Positions 16,343 to 24,271 of a stretch of 64,000 nucleotides of DNA are shown here, piece by piece. The notes under the pieces were generated by a model. The model was not told the origin of the DNA and ran no database searches. It saw only the letters and a program-made list of their open reading frames with translations. The DNA is from Saccharomonospora amisosensis (GTDB lineage Bacteria; Actinomycetota; Actinomycetes; Mycobacteriales; Pseudonocardiaceae). The position numbers and the translations under genes are program-made. The stretch spans positions 1,984,001-2,048,000 of the forward strand of contig NZ_JAAOYM010000001.1 in NCBI RefSeq assembly GCF_011761185.1, read 5' to 3'. How positions within the stretch are numbered: position 1 is the first letter of the stretch; each line of letters opens with the position of its first letter.

Positions 16343-17257
16343 GTGTCAGACGCCCAGCCCAGCAACTCCAGCCAGCCCGAGACCGGTACCGCGCGAGTGA
16401 AGCGTGGGATGGCGGAGATGCTCAAGGGTGGCGTGATCATGGATGTCGTCACCCCGGAGCAAGCCAAGATCGCCGAGGACGCCGGCGCCGTCGCGGTGAT
16501 GGCGCTGGAACGCGTGCCCGCCGACATCCGCGCCCAGGGTGGCGTGGCGAGGATGAGCGACCCCGATCTAATCGAGGGCATCATCTCGGCGGTGTCCATC
16601 CCGGTGATGGCCAAGGCCCGCATCGGCCACTTCGTCGAGGCCAGGGTGCTGCAGGCGCTCGGCGTGGACTATGTCGACGAGTCCGAGGTGCTCACGCCCG
16701 CCGACTACGCCAACCACATCGACAAGTGGGCGTTCACCGTGCCGTTCGTGTGCGGTGCCACCAACCTCGGTGAGGCGTTGCGCCGGATCAACGAGGGTGC
16801 CGCCATGATCCGTTCCAAGGGCGAGGCAGGCACCGGCGACGTGTCGAACGCGACCATGCACATGCGCCAGATCCGCACGGAGCTGCGCAAGCTCGCCGCG
16901 TTGCCGGAAGACGAGCTCTATGTGGCGGCCAAGGAGCTACAGGCGCCGTTCGAGCTGGTCAAGGAGGTGGCGGCCACCGGGAAGCTGCCCGTGGTGCTGT
17001 TCACCGCGGGCGGAATCGCCACGCCTGCCGACGCCGCGATGATGATGCAACTCGGCGCGGAGGGTGTCTTCGTCGGCTCCGGCATCTTCAAGTCCGGCGA
17101 CCCGGCCAAGCGTGCGGAGGCCATCGTGAAGGCGACCACATTCCACGACGACCCGGACATGATCGCGAAGGTGTCGCGCGGCCTCGGTGACGCCATGGTC
17201 GGCATCAACGTCGACGACGTGCCACAGCCGCACCGCCTCGCGGAGCGAGGCTGGTAG
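16343..17257 (+). CDS. pdxS: Pyridoxal 5'-phosphate synthase lyase subunit
   Basis: Builds PLP from ribulose/ribose 5-phosphate, glyceraldehyde 3-phosphate and ammonia supplied by PdxT. The 304-residue (beta/alpha)8 enzyme shows [17 protein letters not shown], the Schiff-base lysine K91 (MAKARIGH) and the second lysine K159 in [10 protein letters not shown]. The GTG start follows GAAAGG. Its partner pdxT is not adjacent here; an XRE-cupin regulator and azlCD (about 1.9 kb) lie between them. Confidence 0.98.
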   Translation: MSDAQPSNSSQPETGTARVKRGMAEMLKGGVIMDVVTPEQAKIAEDAGAVAVMALERVPADIRAQGGVARMSDPDLIEGIISAVSIPVMAKARIGHFVEARVLQALGVDYVDESEVLTPADYANHIDKWAFTVPFVCGATNLGEALRRINEGAAMIRSKGEAGTGDVSNATMHMRQIRTELRKLAALPEDELYVAAKELQAPFELVKEVAATGKLPVVLFTAGGIATPADAAMMMQLGAEGVFVGSGIFKSGDPAKRAEAIVKATTFHDDPDMIAKVSRGLGDAMVGINVDDVPQPHRLAERGW

Positions 17258-17325
17258 CAGCCGATACGCCGGGCCGCCGGGGTTGCGTGGCCGGTGGTCC
17301 GGCGTCGGCGGGCCTTGCCACGCTC

Positions 17326-17400
17326 GGCTCCGCGGGCCGGAGCGCAGAACTCGCGGGCGAGAGCGGGGGACTCGCGGGCGAGAGCGGGGGACTCGCGGAC
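17326..17400. repeat. Array B of the 21-bp repeat family (about three units)
   Basis: Units at 17344-17364 and 17365-17385 and a partial unit at 17386-17399 read GGGGGACTCG followed by CGGGCGAGAGC (first unit begins GCAGAA). A degenerate piece lies at 17326-17343. On the minus strand the array starts 2 nt after the stop codon (17403-17401) of the XRE-cupin gene. It fills most of the gap between the convergent pdxS and XRE-cupin genes. Confidence 0.85.
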
Positions 17401-17967
17401 TCAGACGTGTTCGGAGACCAGCACCGCGGTCGTGTCGGGCTCGAGTGCCTGGAAGACGTGCGCCACGTCGCCGGGGTAGGCGATGTAGTCGCTGGGGGAC
17501 AGCTCCACCGGCTCCTCCAAGACCCCGACAAGCGCCCTGCCCGTGCTGAGCACGACGTGCTCCACAACGCCGGGCATGTGCGGGTCGGACTCGCGGGGCG
17601 TGCCGGGCTGCACGTTGAGCACGTAGATGTCCCTGCGCGCGTTCGGCGGGCAGGACGCCAGCAGTGTCGCCACGTAGTCGGCCCGTTCGGACGCCACCGC
17701 GGGGCCCTCGCCCGCGCGCACCACCTGGACCTTCGGCCTCGGCGGGTCGACCAGCCGCGCGAACGGCACGTCGAGCGCCACGCCGAGTGCCCACAGCGTC
17801 TCGACGCTCGGGTTCCCGGTTCCTGCCTCCAGCTGCGACAGCGTCGACTTGGCGATACCCGCTCTGCGGGCCACCTCGGCCAGTGACATGCCGCTGCGCT
17901 TGCGTTCCCTTCGCAGCGAGGCGGCGATCACGGCGAGTGGTGCGCCCGCTCCTCGGGACTCTGTCAT
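17401..17967 (-). CDS. XRE-family regulator with C-terminal cupin domain
   Basis: The 188-residue protein has an N-terminal HTH (LAVIAASLRRERKRSGMSLAEVARRAGIAKSTLSQLEAGTGNPSVETLWALG, about 10-65) and a cupin domain (about 80-185). The cupin includes EHVVLSTGRALVGV and DYIAYPGDVAHVFQALEPDTTAVLV. Such XRE-cupin regulators usually sense a small molecule made or moved by adjacent genes. The start at 17967 gives the usual length; a longer open frame upstream would overlap the divergent azlC promoter. CGTTCG/CGAACG repeats in the 67-bp azlC gap are the likely operators. TGA abuts repeat array B. Confidence 0.88.
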   Translation of the reverse strand: MTESRGAGAPLAVIAASLRRERKRSGMSLAEVARRAGIAKSTLSQLEAGTGNPSVETLWALGVALDVPFARLVDPPRPKVQVVRAGEGPAVASERADYVATLLASCPPNARRDIYVLNVQPGTPRESDPHMPGVVEHVVLSTGRALVGVLEEPVELSPSDYIAYPGDVAHVFQALEPDTTAVLVSEHV

Positions 17968-17990
17968 ATCGTTCGCTCCATAAGTCGCAT

Positions 17991-18008
17991 CGTTCGACTT
18001 GACGAACG
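17991..18008. promoter_or_regulatory. Inverted repeat operator CGTTCG-N6-CGAACG
   Basis: CGTTCG (17991-17996) and CGAACG (18003-18008) flank ACTTGA and overlap the -35 hexamer TTGACG of azlC. A further ATCGTTCG half-site lies at 17968-17975, immediately before the divergent regulator's start. The likely ligand is the XRE-cupin regulator. Confidence 0.55.
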
Positions 18009-18027
18009 CATCGTCGATGTTCAGTAT
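17999..18027 (+). promoter_or_regulatory. azlC promoter
   Basis: TTGACG (17999-18004), a 17-bp spacer and CAGTAT (18022-18027) form a SigA-type promoter. The start codon ATG lies 7 bp after the -10, so the transcript is probably leaderless. This is why the upstream in-frame TTG at 17999 is rejected as a start. Confidence 0.65.
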
Positions 18028-18034
18028 AAACACC

Positions 18035-18754
18035 ATGCGTTCGATATTTCGAACACTCGATCGGGAGGTGCTGCGCGACATCGCCCTGGTGTGCCTCACC
18101 GGTGGCATCGTCGGCGTGTCGTTCGGCACCATCACCGTCAGTTCCGGCCTGCCGTTGTGGCTGCCGATGCTGCTGTCGGTCGTGGTGTTCGCGGGGGCGG
18201 CGCAGTTCGTGTTCGTGGGAATCATGGCCTCCGGCGGCAATCCGATCGCCGCCGTGGTCGCGGGCCTGCTGATCAACACCAGGCACGTGCCCTTCGGTTT
18301 CGCCGTGGGCGACGTCCTCGGTACCGGGCGCGCGAGGCTGCTCGTCGGCAGTCATCTGATGATCGACGAAACCGTGGCGTTCGCCCTGGCGCAGCGCGAC
18401 CGGCAGCGGCGCCGCGCGGCGTACTGGACCTGCGGCATCGGCCTGTTCTGCTGCTGGAACCTCGGAGTGGCGCTCGGCGCCTTCGCGGGCACGGTGGTGA
18501 CCGACACCGACGCGCTCGGGCTCGACGCCGCCTTCCCCGCCGTACTGCTGGCTCTGGTGCTGCCCTCGCTGCGGGAAACCGCCACCCGCCGCGCCGCGCT
18601 CACCGGCGCCGCGATAGCGGTCGCGGGCGCGCCGTGGCTGCCCTCGGGGCTGCCGGTGCTGCTCGCGTTGGCGGGGGTGGCCGTATCCCTTCGCGCGATG
18701 CCGGCCAACAGCAGCGAAAACAGCGACGGCAGCGACAGCCGGGTGGTGTCATGA
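18035..18754 (+). CDS. azlC: AzlC-family branched-chain amino acid exporter, large subunit
   Basis: The 239-residue membrane protein has the AzlC pattern: a glycine-rich first helix region (GGIVGVSFGTITVSSGLPLWLPMLLSVVVFAGAAQFVFVGIMASGGNPIAAVVAGLLINTRHVPFG) and several later helices. AzlC with AzlD exports branched-chain amino acids or analogues. It is translationally coupled to azlD (ATGA). A TTCGA-TATT-TCGAA inverted repeat (18039-18054) covers the first codons, within reach of the divergent XRE-cupin regulator. The substrate is not determined by sequence. Confidence 0.88.
   Translation: MRSIFRTLDREVLRDIALVCLTGGIVGVSFGTITVSSGLPLWLPMLLSVVVFAGAAQFVFVGIMASGGNPIAAVVAGLLINTRHVPFGFAVGDVLGTGRARLLVGSHLMIDETVAFALAQRDRQRRRAAYWTCGIGLFCCWNLGVALGAFAGTVVTDTDALGLDAAFPAVLLALVLPSLRETATRRAALTGAAIAVAGAPWLPSGLPVLLALAGVAVSLRAMPANSSENSDGSDSRVVS
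18039..18054. promoter_or_regulatory. Inverted repeat GTTCGA-TATT-TCGAAC at the azlC start
   Basis: A perfect 6+4+6 inverted repeat begins 4 bp after the first base of the azlC start codon. Together with the site at 17991-18008 it forms a paired operator flanking the promoter. Confidence 0.5.
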
Positions 18755-19074
18755 CCACGGCCACCACCCTGGTGGTGTCGACGCTGGTGCTCGGCGTCGG
18801 CACGTTCGCGTTCCGTTTCGCCGGTCCCGTGCTACGCACCAGGATCACCCTCTCGCCCAGGGTGGAGCGGCTGGCCACGATGTCCGCGGTGGTGCTGCTG
18901 GCCGCCGTCGTCGCCACCGCCACCCTGGTCGACGGTGGTGAGTTCGCCGGTTACGCCCGGCCCGCGGGGGTGGCCGTGGGTGGGCTGCTGGCGTGGAAGA
19001 AAGCGCCGTTCGTGGTCGTTGTGCTGGCAGCGGGGGTGACAGCCGCGGGGCTGCGGCTGCTCGGTGTGCCCTGA
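18751..19074 (+). CDS. azlD: AzlD-family small subunit of the amino acid exporter
   Basis: The 107-residue protein has about four hydrophobic segments. The family pattern is [41 protein letters not shown] and a C-terminal [21 protein letters not shown]. AzlD is the obligatory partner of AzlC in the membrane. The ATG overlaps the azlC stop. Confidence 0.88.
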   Translation: MTTATTLVVSTLVLGVGTFAFRFAGPVLRTRITLSPRVERLATMSAVVLLAAVVATATLVDGGEFAGYARPAGVAVGGLLAWKKAPFVVVVLAAGVTAAGLRLLGVP

Positions 19075-19139
19075 ACGCGGAGGGCCCGATCCCGCACAGT
19101 AGGCTTGACCAGCGCGGAATCGCGGAAAGGTGGAGGTGC

Positions 19140-19769
19140 GTGACCCAGCGGCAACCGGTCATCGGGGTGCTTGCCCTGCAGGGCGACGTGCGTGAACACA
19201 TGGCGATGCTCGGTCGTGCCGGTGCGTCACCGCGCCAGGTACGCAGGCCCGCGGAATTGTCCGAAGTGGACGCGATGGTACTGCCGGGCGGCGAGTCCAC
19301 CACGATGTCGCGGCTGCTGGAGGTCTTCGAGCTGCTCGATCCGCTGCGCGAGCAGATCGGCGCGGGCATGCCGGTGTTCGGTTCGTGTGCCGGGATGATC
19401 CTGCTGGCCAGGCAGGTCCTCGACGGCAGGCCGGACCAGCACCAGCTCGACGGCCTCGACATCGTCGTGCGGCGCAACGCCTTCGGCAGGCAGGTCGACT
19501 CCTTCGAGGCCGACCTCGAGGTCTCCGAGATCGAGGACGGGCCGGTGCACGCCGTCTTCATCCGCGCGCCGTGGGTGGAGAAGGCTGGAGCCTCGGTAGA
19601 GGTGCTGGCCAAGGTGCCCGACACCCCGAAGACGCGGGCGGCGGCCGATAGGATCGTCGCCGTTCGGCAGGGACCGGTGCTGGCCACGGCATTCCATCCC
19701 GAACTGACCGGCGACGAGCGGGTGCACCGGCTGTTCGTGCGCATGGTCGGTGCGCAGGTAGACGCGTGA
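19140..19769 (+). CDS. pdxT: Pyridoxal 5'-phosphate synthase glutaminase subunit
   Basis: Hydrolyses glutamine and channels ammonia to PdxS. The 209-residue class I glutaminase has [21 protein letters not shown], the nucleophile C83 in GSCAGM and the FHPEL His-Glu pair. The GTG at 19140 follows GGTGGAGG; the open frame extends upstream but has no ribosome-binding site there. TAGGCT at 19100-19105 is a good -10, so pdxT has its own promoter rather than relying on pdxS. Confidence 0.97.
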   Translation: MTQRQPVIGVLALQGDVREHMAMLGRAGASPRQVRRPAELSEVDAMVLPGGESTTMSRLLEVFELLDPLREQIGAGMPVFGSCAGMILLARQVLDGRPDQHQLDGLDIVVRRNAFGRQVDSFEADLEVSEIEDGPVHAVFIRAPWVEKAGASVEVLAKVPDTPKTRAAADRIVAVRQGPVLATAFHPELTGDERVHRLFVRMVGAQVDA

Positions 19770-19785
19770 GAGAGTTGGAGGAGAG

Positions 19786-20535
19786 ATGAGCGGCCACTCG
19801 AAGTGGGCCACCACCAAGCACAAGAAGGCCGCCCTCGATGCCAAGCGTGGCAAGCTGTTCGCGAGACTGATCAAGAACATCGAGGTCGCCGCGCGCACCG
19901 GCGGTGGCGACCCTGAAGGCAACCCCACGCTGTACGACGCCATCCAGAAGGCCAAGAAGAACTCCGTGCCGCAGGACAACATCGAGCGGGCACGCAAGCG
20001 TGGCGCCGGCGAGGAAGCTGGCGGGGCCGACTGGCAGAACATTACCTACGAGGGCTACGCGCCCAACGGTGTCGCGGTGCTGATCGAGTGCCTCACCGAC
20101 AACAAGAACCGGGCGGCGTCCGAGGTCCGCACCGCGCTCACCCGCAACGGCGGCTCGCTCGCCGACCCTGGCTCGGTCGCGTACCTGTTCAACCGCAAGG
20201 GCGTGGTCATCATGCCGAAGAACGGGCTTTCCGAGGACGACGTGCTGATGGCCGTGCTGGACGCGGGCGCGGAGGAGGTCAACGACCTCGGGGAAAGCTT
20301 CGAGATCATCGCCGAGGCCGGTGACCTGGTGGCTGTTCGCACGGCGCTGCAGGACGCGGGCTACGACTACGAGTCCGCCGAGGCCAACTTCCTGCCCTCG
20401 GTGAACGTGCCGCTCGACGCCGAGGGCGCCAGGAAGGTGTTCCGGCTGATCGAAGCGCTGGAGGACTGCGACGACGTGCAAAACGTCTACTCCAACTTCG
20501 ACGTCTCCGACGACGTCCTCGCGGAGGTCGGCTGA
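19786..20535 (+). CDS. yebC: YebC/PmpR-family protein
   Basis: The 249-residue protein begins [28 protein letters not shown], the YebC signature, and keeps the full three-domain length. Family members act as transcription regulators or as translation factors that relieve stalling; which applies here is open. GGAGGAGAG precedes the ATG. It follows pdxT by 16 bp and probably shares its transcript. In many actinobacteria it precedes ruvCAB; here one small gene intervenes. Confidence 0.96.
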   Translation: MSGHSKWATTKHKKAALDAKRGKLFARLIKNIEVAARTGGGDPEGNPTLYDAIQKAKKNSVPQDNIERARKRGAGEEAGGADWQNITYEGYAPNGVAVLIECLTDNKNRAASEVRTALTRNGGSLADPGSVAYLFNRKGVVIMPKNGLSEDDVLMAVLDAGAEEVNDLGESFEIIAEAGDLVAVRTALQDAGYDYESAEANFLPSVNVPLDAEGARKVFRLIEALEDCDDVQNVYSNFDVSDDVLAEVG

Positions 20536-20555
20536 CCGGCTCACCGTCCGCCTCC

Positions 20556-20584
20556 TTGGGTCGGCGGCGGTGATGGTGCAGAAT
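20556..20584 (+). promoter_or_regulatory. Leaderless promoter of the DUF4262-like gene
   Basis: TTGGGT (20556-20561), a 17-bp spacer and CAGAAT (20579-20584) precede GTG 20592 by 7 bp. The arrangement places the transcription start at the start codon. Confidence 0.6.
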
Positions 20585-20591
20585 GTCGCCC

Positions 20592-21113
20592 GTGTCAGCC
20601 GAGACCGCCGAAAGCACCCTCGACGGCGAGCAGCAACTGCGTGAGTGGATCGTCGCCCAGGCACAGCAGCGTGGCAACGCCGTGATCACGGTGCCCCCCG
20701 ACGACGACGGTGCGGGCTACGCGTTCACCGTGTGCGCGTGGGCGATGCACGAGGTCCCCGAGGCTGTCGTGGTGGGGTTGCCCACCGAGCTGGCCACCGT
20801 CCTGCTCGACGCCTACGTGGACAGGGCGGCCACCGGCGAGCGATTCCAACCCGGCGCGCTCTACCACGACTTCTTCGAGGGCGTGCCGGTGACCTTCGAG
20901 AAGGTCGCACCCGGCCACTACCCGGAGTTCTTCGGCAGTGCGTTCCTCGTCTACCCCGAAGGCGACTTCCCCGCGCTGCAGATCGTCGTGCCCACACCCG
21001 ATGGCCACTGGCCGTGGGACGAGGCCGCTCCCGAGGGGTTCGGGCAGTGGCAGCCGGTGCTCACGGTCAGCGGCTCGCCGGAGAGCTGGACCCCCGGCAT
21101 CGACGGGCCCTGA
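20592..21113 (+). CDS. DUF4262-like protein
   Basis: The 173-residue cytosolic protein has GYAFTVCAWAMHEVPEAVVVGLPTELATVLLDAYVDRAATGERFQPG and ALQIVVPTPDGHWPWD, the pattern of DUF4262. The function is unknown. GTG 20592 is chosen over ATG 20583 because the latter overlaps a -10 hexamer (CAGAAT) and neither has a ribosome-binding site. It lies between yebC and ruvC, which are otherwise close neighbours. It ends 134 bp before the LexA box of ruvC. Confidence 0.75.
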   Translation: MSAETAESTLDGEQQLREWIVAQAQQRGNAVITVPPDDDGAGYAFTVCAWAMHEVPEAVVVGLPTELATVLLDAYVDRAATGERFQPGALYHDFFEGVPVTFEKVAPGHYPEFFGSAFLVYPEGDFPALQIVVPTPDGHWPWDEAAPEGFGQWQPVLTVSGSPESWTPGIDGP

Positions 21114-21247
21114 GCGCCCGCCGCCCTTCACACACATCCGGCGCGCCCGCCGGTGGCACGACGCCGCTCGCGCGCCGTCCAACCCGTTGTCGGCGGCTGC
21201 GGCGCGCCTGCCGGTGCGAGCCTGGCCTCGGGCGGTAGCCTTCGTGC

Positions 21248-21263
21248 TCGAACTGGTGTTCGT
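21248..21263. promoter_or_regulatory. LexA (SOS) box upstream of ruvC
   Basis: TCGAAC-TGGT-GTTCGT matches the actinobacterial/Bacillus-type SOS consensus TCGAAC-N4-GTTCGA at 11 of 12 positions. It ends 14 bp before the ruvC GTG, so ruvCAB should be induced by DNA damage. Confidence 0.8.
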
Positions 21264-21277
21264 GAAAGGGAGAGCTG

Positions 21278-21874
21278 GTGCGCGTGCTCGGTGTCGACCC
21301 GGGGCTGACTCGATGTGGCCTCGGCGTCGTGGACGGCGGGCTGGGACGCACCGTCACGTGTGTCGCCGTCGATGTGGTGCGCACCCCGGCCGACTCCGAC
21401 CTGGCGACCAGGCTGTTGCGCGTATCGGCCACCGTGGAGGAGTGGCTGGACACCTACCAGCCGGATGCCGTCGCGGTGGAGCGGGTGTTCAGCCAGCACA
21501 ACGTCCGCACCGTGATGGGCACGGCGCAGGCGGGCGGTGTCGTGGCACTGAGCGCCGCACGGCGAGGGTTGCCGGTGGTGTTCCACACCCCCAGCGAGGT
21601 GAAGGCCGCCGTCACCGGGTCGGGACGCGCCGACAAGAATCAGGTCACGGTTATGGTGACGCGACTGCTGAAGTTGCCGAAGCGGCCGAGTCCCGCTGAT
21701 GCCGCCGACGCGCTGGCGCTGGCCATCTGCCACCTGTGGCGGGAGCCGATGCGTGCCCGGCTGGCCGAGGCCGAGGCCAGGGCGGCGGAGCTGGCCCGTG
21801 CCCATCGCGCCAAACTGGCGGCGGCGGCAAGGCGGAACCGGGCGGGCGATTCGGCCACGGGAGGGAACCGATGA
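21278..21874 (+). CDS. ruvC: Holliday junction resolvase RuvC
   Basis: Cuts Holliday junctions after RuvAB branch migration. The 198-residue RNase H-fold nuclease keeps the acidic residues D7 (VLGVDPG), E68 (VAVERVF) and the C-terminal pair in [13 protein letters not shown]. The GTG start follows GAAAGGGAG. The last 40 residues are an Ala/Arg-rich extension. The stop overlaps the ruvA start (ATGA). The promoter carries a LexA box. Confidence 0.97.
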   Translation: MRVLGVDPGLTRCGLGVVDGGLGRTVTCVAVDVVRTPADSDLATRLLRVSATVEEWLDTYQPDAVAVERVFSQHNVRTVMGTAQAGGVVALSAARRGLPVVFHTPSEVKAAVTGSGRADKNQVTVMVTRLLKLPKRPSPADAADALALAICHLWREPMRARLAEAEARAAELARAHRAKLAAAARRNRAGDSATGGNR

Positions 21875-22488
21875 TCTCCTCGGTGCGTGGGCAGGTGCTG
21901 TCGATCGGCCTCGATCACGCGGTCGTGGAGGTCGGCGGGGTGGGCCTGACCGTGCAGGCCACCCCGGCCACGTTGGCGACGCTGCGCAGGGACGAACAGG
22001 CACGCCTGCACACGAGTCTGGTCGTGCGGGAGGACTCGCTCACCCTGTTCGGCTTCGCCGACGCACAAGCACGCGATTTGTTCACGCTGCTGCAGACGGT
22101 GTCCGGTATCGGCCCCCGGCTGGCGCTGGCCGCGCTCGCCGTGCTCGATCCGGACAAGCTGCGCGCCGCGCTCGCCGACGGTGACATCACCGTGCTCACC
22201 CAGGTGCCCGGTATCGGGCGCAAGGGCGCTGAGCGGCTCACGCTGGAACTGCGCGACAAGGTGACCGCCACCGAGCCACCTGCCGCCCACACGGCGGCGA
22301 CGCCCGGCCGGACCGCGGTGCGGGCCGAGGTGGTGGAGGCGCTGGTGGGCCTCGGCTTCGCCGCGCGGCAGGCCGAGCAGGCCGTGGACAAGGTGACCGC
22401 GGCCGACGGCGAGCACGGCGACACCGCGGCGGCCGACACGTCCGGCCTGCTGCGGGCCGCGCTGGTGACCCTCGGCAGGAAGCGGTAA
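21871..22488 (+). CDS. ruvA: Holliday junction DNA helicase subunit RuvA
   Basis: Binds the four-way junction as a tetramer and loads RuvB. The 205-residue protein shows the N-terminal OB fold ([26 protein letters not shown]), two helix-hairpin-helix motifs ([14 protein letters not shown] and [13 protein letters not shown]) and the C-terminal RuvB-binding domain ([21 protein letters not shown]). The ATG start overlaps ruvC, and ruvB follows after 3 bp. Confidence 0.97.
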   Translation: MISSVRGQVLSIGLDHAVVEVGGVGLTVQATPATLATLRRDEQARLHTSLVVREDSLTLFGFADAQARDLFTLLQTVSGIGPRLALAALAVLDPDKLRAALADGDITVLTQVPGIGRKGAERLTLELRDKVTATEPPAAHTAATPGRTAVRAEVVEALVGLGFAARQAEQAVDKVTAADGEHGDTAAADTSGLLRAALVTLGRKR

Positions 22489-22491
22489 CCC

Positions 22492-23571
22492 ATGACCGAG
22501 GAACCCGCCACGGAATTCGATCGGTTCGGCGCCGAGGCGGCGCCGCTCTCCGCTGTGGCGCAGACCGGCGATCGCGAGGTCGAGACGGCGCTGCGGCCAC
22601 GCAGGCTCGCCGACTTCGTTGGGCAGCCCCGTGTGCGCGAGCAGCTGCACCTGGTGCTGGAAAGCGCCCGAAAACGCGGTGTTCCGCCCGACCACGTGCT
22701 GTTGTCCGGGCCGCCGGGGCTCGGCAAGACCAGCCTTGCCATGATCATCGCAGCGGAGTTGGACGCCGCCATCCGCATCACCTCAGGGCCCGCGCTGGAA
22801 CGCGCGGGCGACCTGGCCGCGATGCTGTCGAACCTCACCGAGGGTGACGTGCTGTTCATTGACGAGATCCACCGCATCGCCAGGCCCGCCGAGGAGATGC
22901 TGTACCTGGCGATGGAGGACTTCCGGGTGGACGTCGTCGTCGGCAAGGGCCCTGGCGCCACCAGCATCCCGCTGGAGATCGCGCCGTTCACCCTGGTCGG
23001 AGCCACGACCCGCTCCGGTGCGCTGACCGGCCCGCTGCGAGACCGGTTCGGGTTCACCGGCCAGATGGAGTTCTACAGTCCCGAGGAACTGGAGCAGGTG
23101 CTGTCGCGTTCGGCGGCCATCCTCGGTATCGAGGCCGACGGCGACGGTCTGTCCGAGGTGGCGAGGCGGTCACGCGGTACACCCCGCATCGCCAACCGGC
23201 TGTTGCGCCGGGTGCGCGACTACGCCGAGGTGCGCGCCGACGGCCGCGCCACCCTTGACGTGGTCAGGTCCGCGCTGCGGGTGTACGACGTCGACGAACT
23301 CGGCCTCGACCGGCTGGACCGCGCGGTACTGGGCGCGCTGGTGCGCTCGTTCGGCGGCGGACCGGTAGGTGTCGCCACGCTGGCGGTCGCCGTGGGAGAA
23401 GAAGCGGCTACCGTGGAGGAGGTGTGTGAGCCGTATCTCGTGCGGGCGGGTATGCTCGCGCGGACTCCGCGTGGTCGCGTCGCTACCGCGGCCGCGTGGG
23501 AGCACCTCGGGCTGCGGCCGCCCGCCGAGGCCGGCGGGGTTGACGCGGCGACGCCGACCCTGTTCGACTGA
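22492..23571 (+). CDS. ruvB: Holliday junction helicase ATPase RuvB
   Basis: Hexameric AAA+ motor for branch migration. The 359-residue protein has Walker A GPPGLGKT (73-80), Walker [10 protein letters not shown], sensor 1 [18 protein letters not shown] and a C-terminal winged helix. It is the last gene of ruvCAB. Confidence 0.98.
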   Translation: MTEEPATEFDRFGAEAAPLSAVAQTGDREVETALRPRRLADFVGQPRVREQLHLVLESARKRGVPPDHVLLSGPPGLGKTSLAMIIAAELDAAIRITSGPALERAGDLAAMLSNLTEGDVLFIDEIHRIARPAEEMLYLAMEDFRVDVVVGKGPGATSIPLEIAPFTLVGATTRSGALTGPLRDRFGFTGQMEFYSPEELEQVLSRSAAILGIEADGDGLSEVARRSRGTPRIANRLLRRVRDYAEVRADGRATLDVVRSALRVYDVDELGLDRLDRAVLGALVRSFGGGPVGVATLAVAVGEEAATVEEVCEPYLVRAGMLARTPRGRVATAAAWEHLGLRPPAEAGGVDAATPTLFD

Positions 23572-23697
23572 GCGGATGCCGGGGTGCGCGCCACGGGTGC
23601 TGGCGTTGTCGGCCGTACCTGGCACACTCGAAGAGAGACATCCGGACAAACTCGGACGTAACGCCCCACCGGGTCGGCGTCCGCCGAATGGAGAACC

Positions 23698-24099
23698 ATG
23701 GAAGGCCTTTTCCTGCCGCTGCTGCTGATGCTCGTCGTCGCCATTCCTTTGGTCATGAGCACGCGTAAGCAGAAGAGGATGATGGCGCAGCAGCAGGAGC
23801 TGCAGAACAGCCTGGCCGAAGGCGACCGCGTGATGACCACGTCGGGCCTGTACGCCACCGTCGCCGACGCCAGCGACGAGACCACCATCGACCTCGAGAT
23901 CGCGGAGGGCGTGGTCACCACCTGGCTGCGGCAGGCGGTGCGCGAGCGCATCAATCCCGTCGTCGACGAGGAGCTCTCCTCCGCCGACGACACCGACACC
24001 GACAGCGCCGAGAGCTCCGTCACCGACGACACCTCCGCCGAGGACAAGGGCTCCAGTGGCGCCAAGGTCGCACCGCCGCTGGAGCACGGCAAGAAGTAG
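23698..24099 (+). CDS. yajC: Preprotein translocase accessory subunit YajC
   Basis: The 133-residue protein has one N-terminal transmembrane helix (LFLPLLLMLVVAIPLVM), the conserved RKQKRMMAQQQELQNSLAEGDRVMTTSGLYATVAD core and a long acidic/Ser-rich tail. YajC associates with SecDF in the Sec translocon. The ATG at 23698 is preceded by GGAGAACC. A strong hairpin follows, so secD is probably transcribed mainly from its own promoter. Confidence 0.94.
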   Translation: MEGLFLPLLLMLVVAIPLVMSTRKQKRMMAQQQELQNSLAEGDRVMTTSGLYATVADASDETTIDLEIAEGVVTTWLRQAVRERINPVVDEELSSADDTDTDSAESSVTDDTSAEDKGSSGAKVAPPLEHGKK

Positions 24100-24109
24100 G
24101 GGCGAACCA

Positions 24110-24141
24110 ACCCGCGCCGGTACGGACACACCGGCGCGGGT
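24110..24141. terminator. 12-bp perfect hairpin after yajC
   Basis: ACCCGCGCCGGT (24110-24121) pairs perfectly with ACCGGCGCGGGT (24130-24141) across an 8-nt loop, 11 bp after the yajC stop. No T-run follows. The position suggests a U-tract-free terminator or attenuator between yajC and secD. Confidence 0.6.
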
Positions 24142-24271
24142 GCAACGCTGTATTCACGCGGCAGGCGAGTAGGGTCTCGTGCTGCGTACGCATCCCGTCC
24201 CCGTCCGGACGGTCGGCATGCGCGCATGACCTCGTGACCCGCCGTTACACATCCGAGGAGACCGACCGACC

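Noticed and set aside
17999-18034. TTG 17999 as start of azlC
   Set aside because: The TTG is part of the -35 hexamer of a well-spaced promoter whose -10 lies 7 bp before ATG 18035.
16937-18355. 472-residue minus-strand frame
   Set aside because: It runs through pdxS, the repeat array, the azlC promoter and part of azlC; the real gene in this region is the XRE-cupin regulator in another frame.
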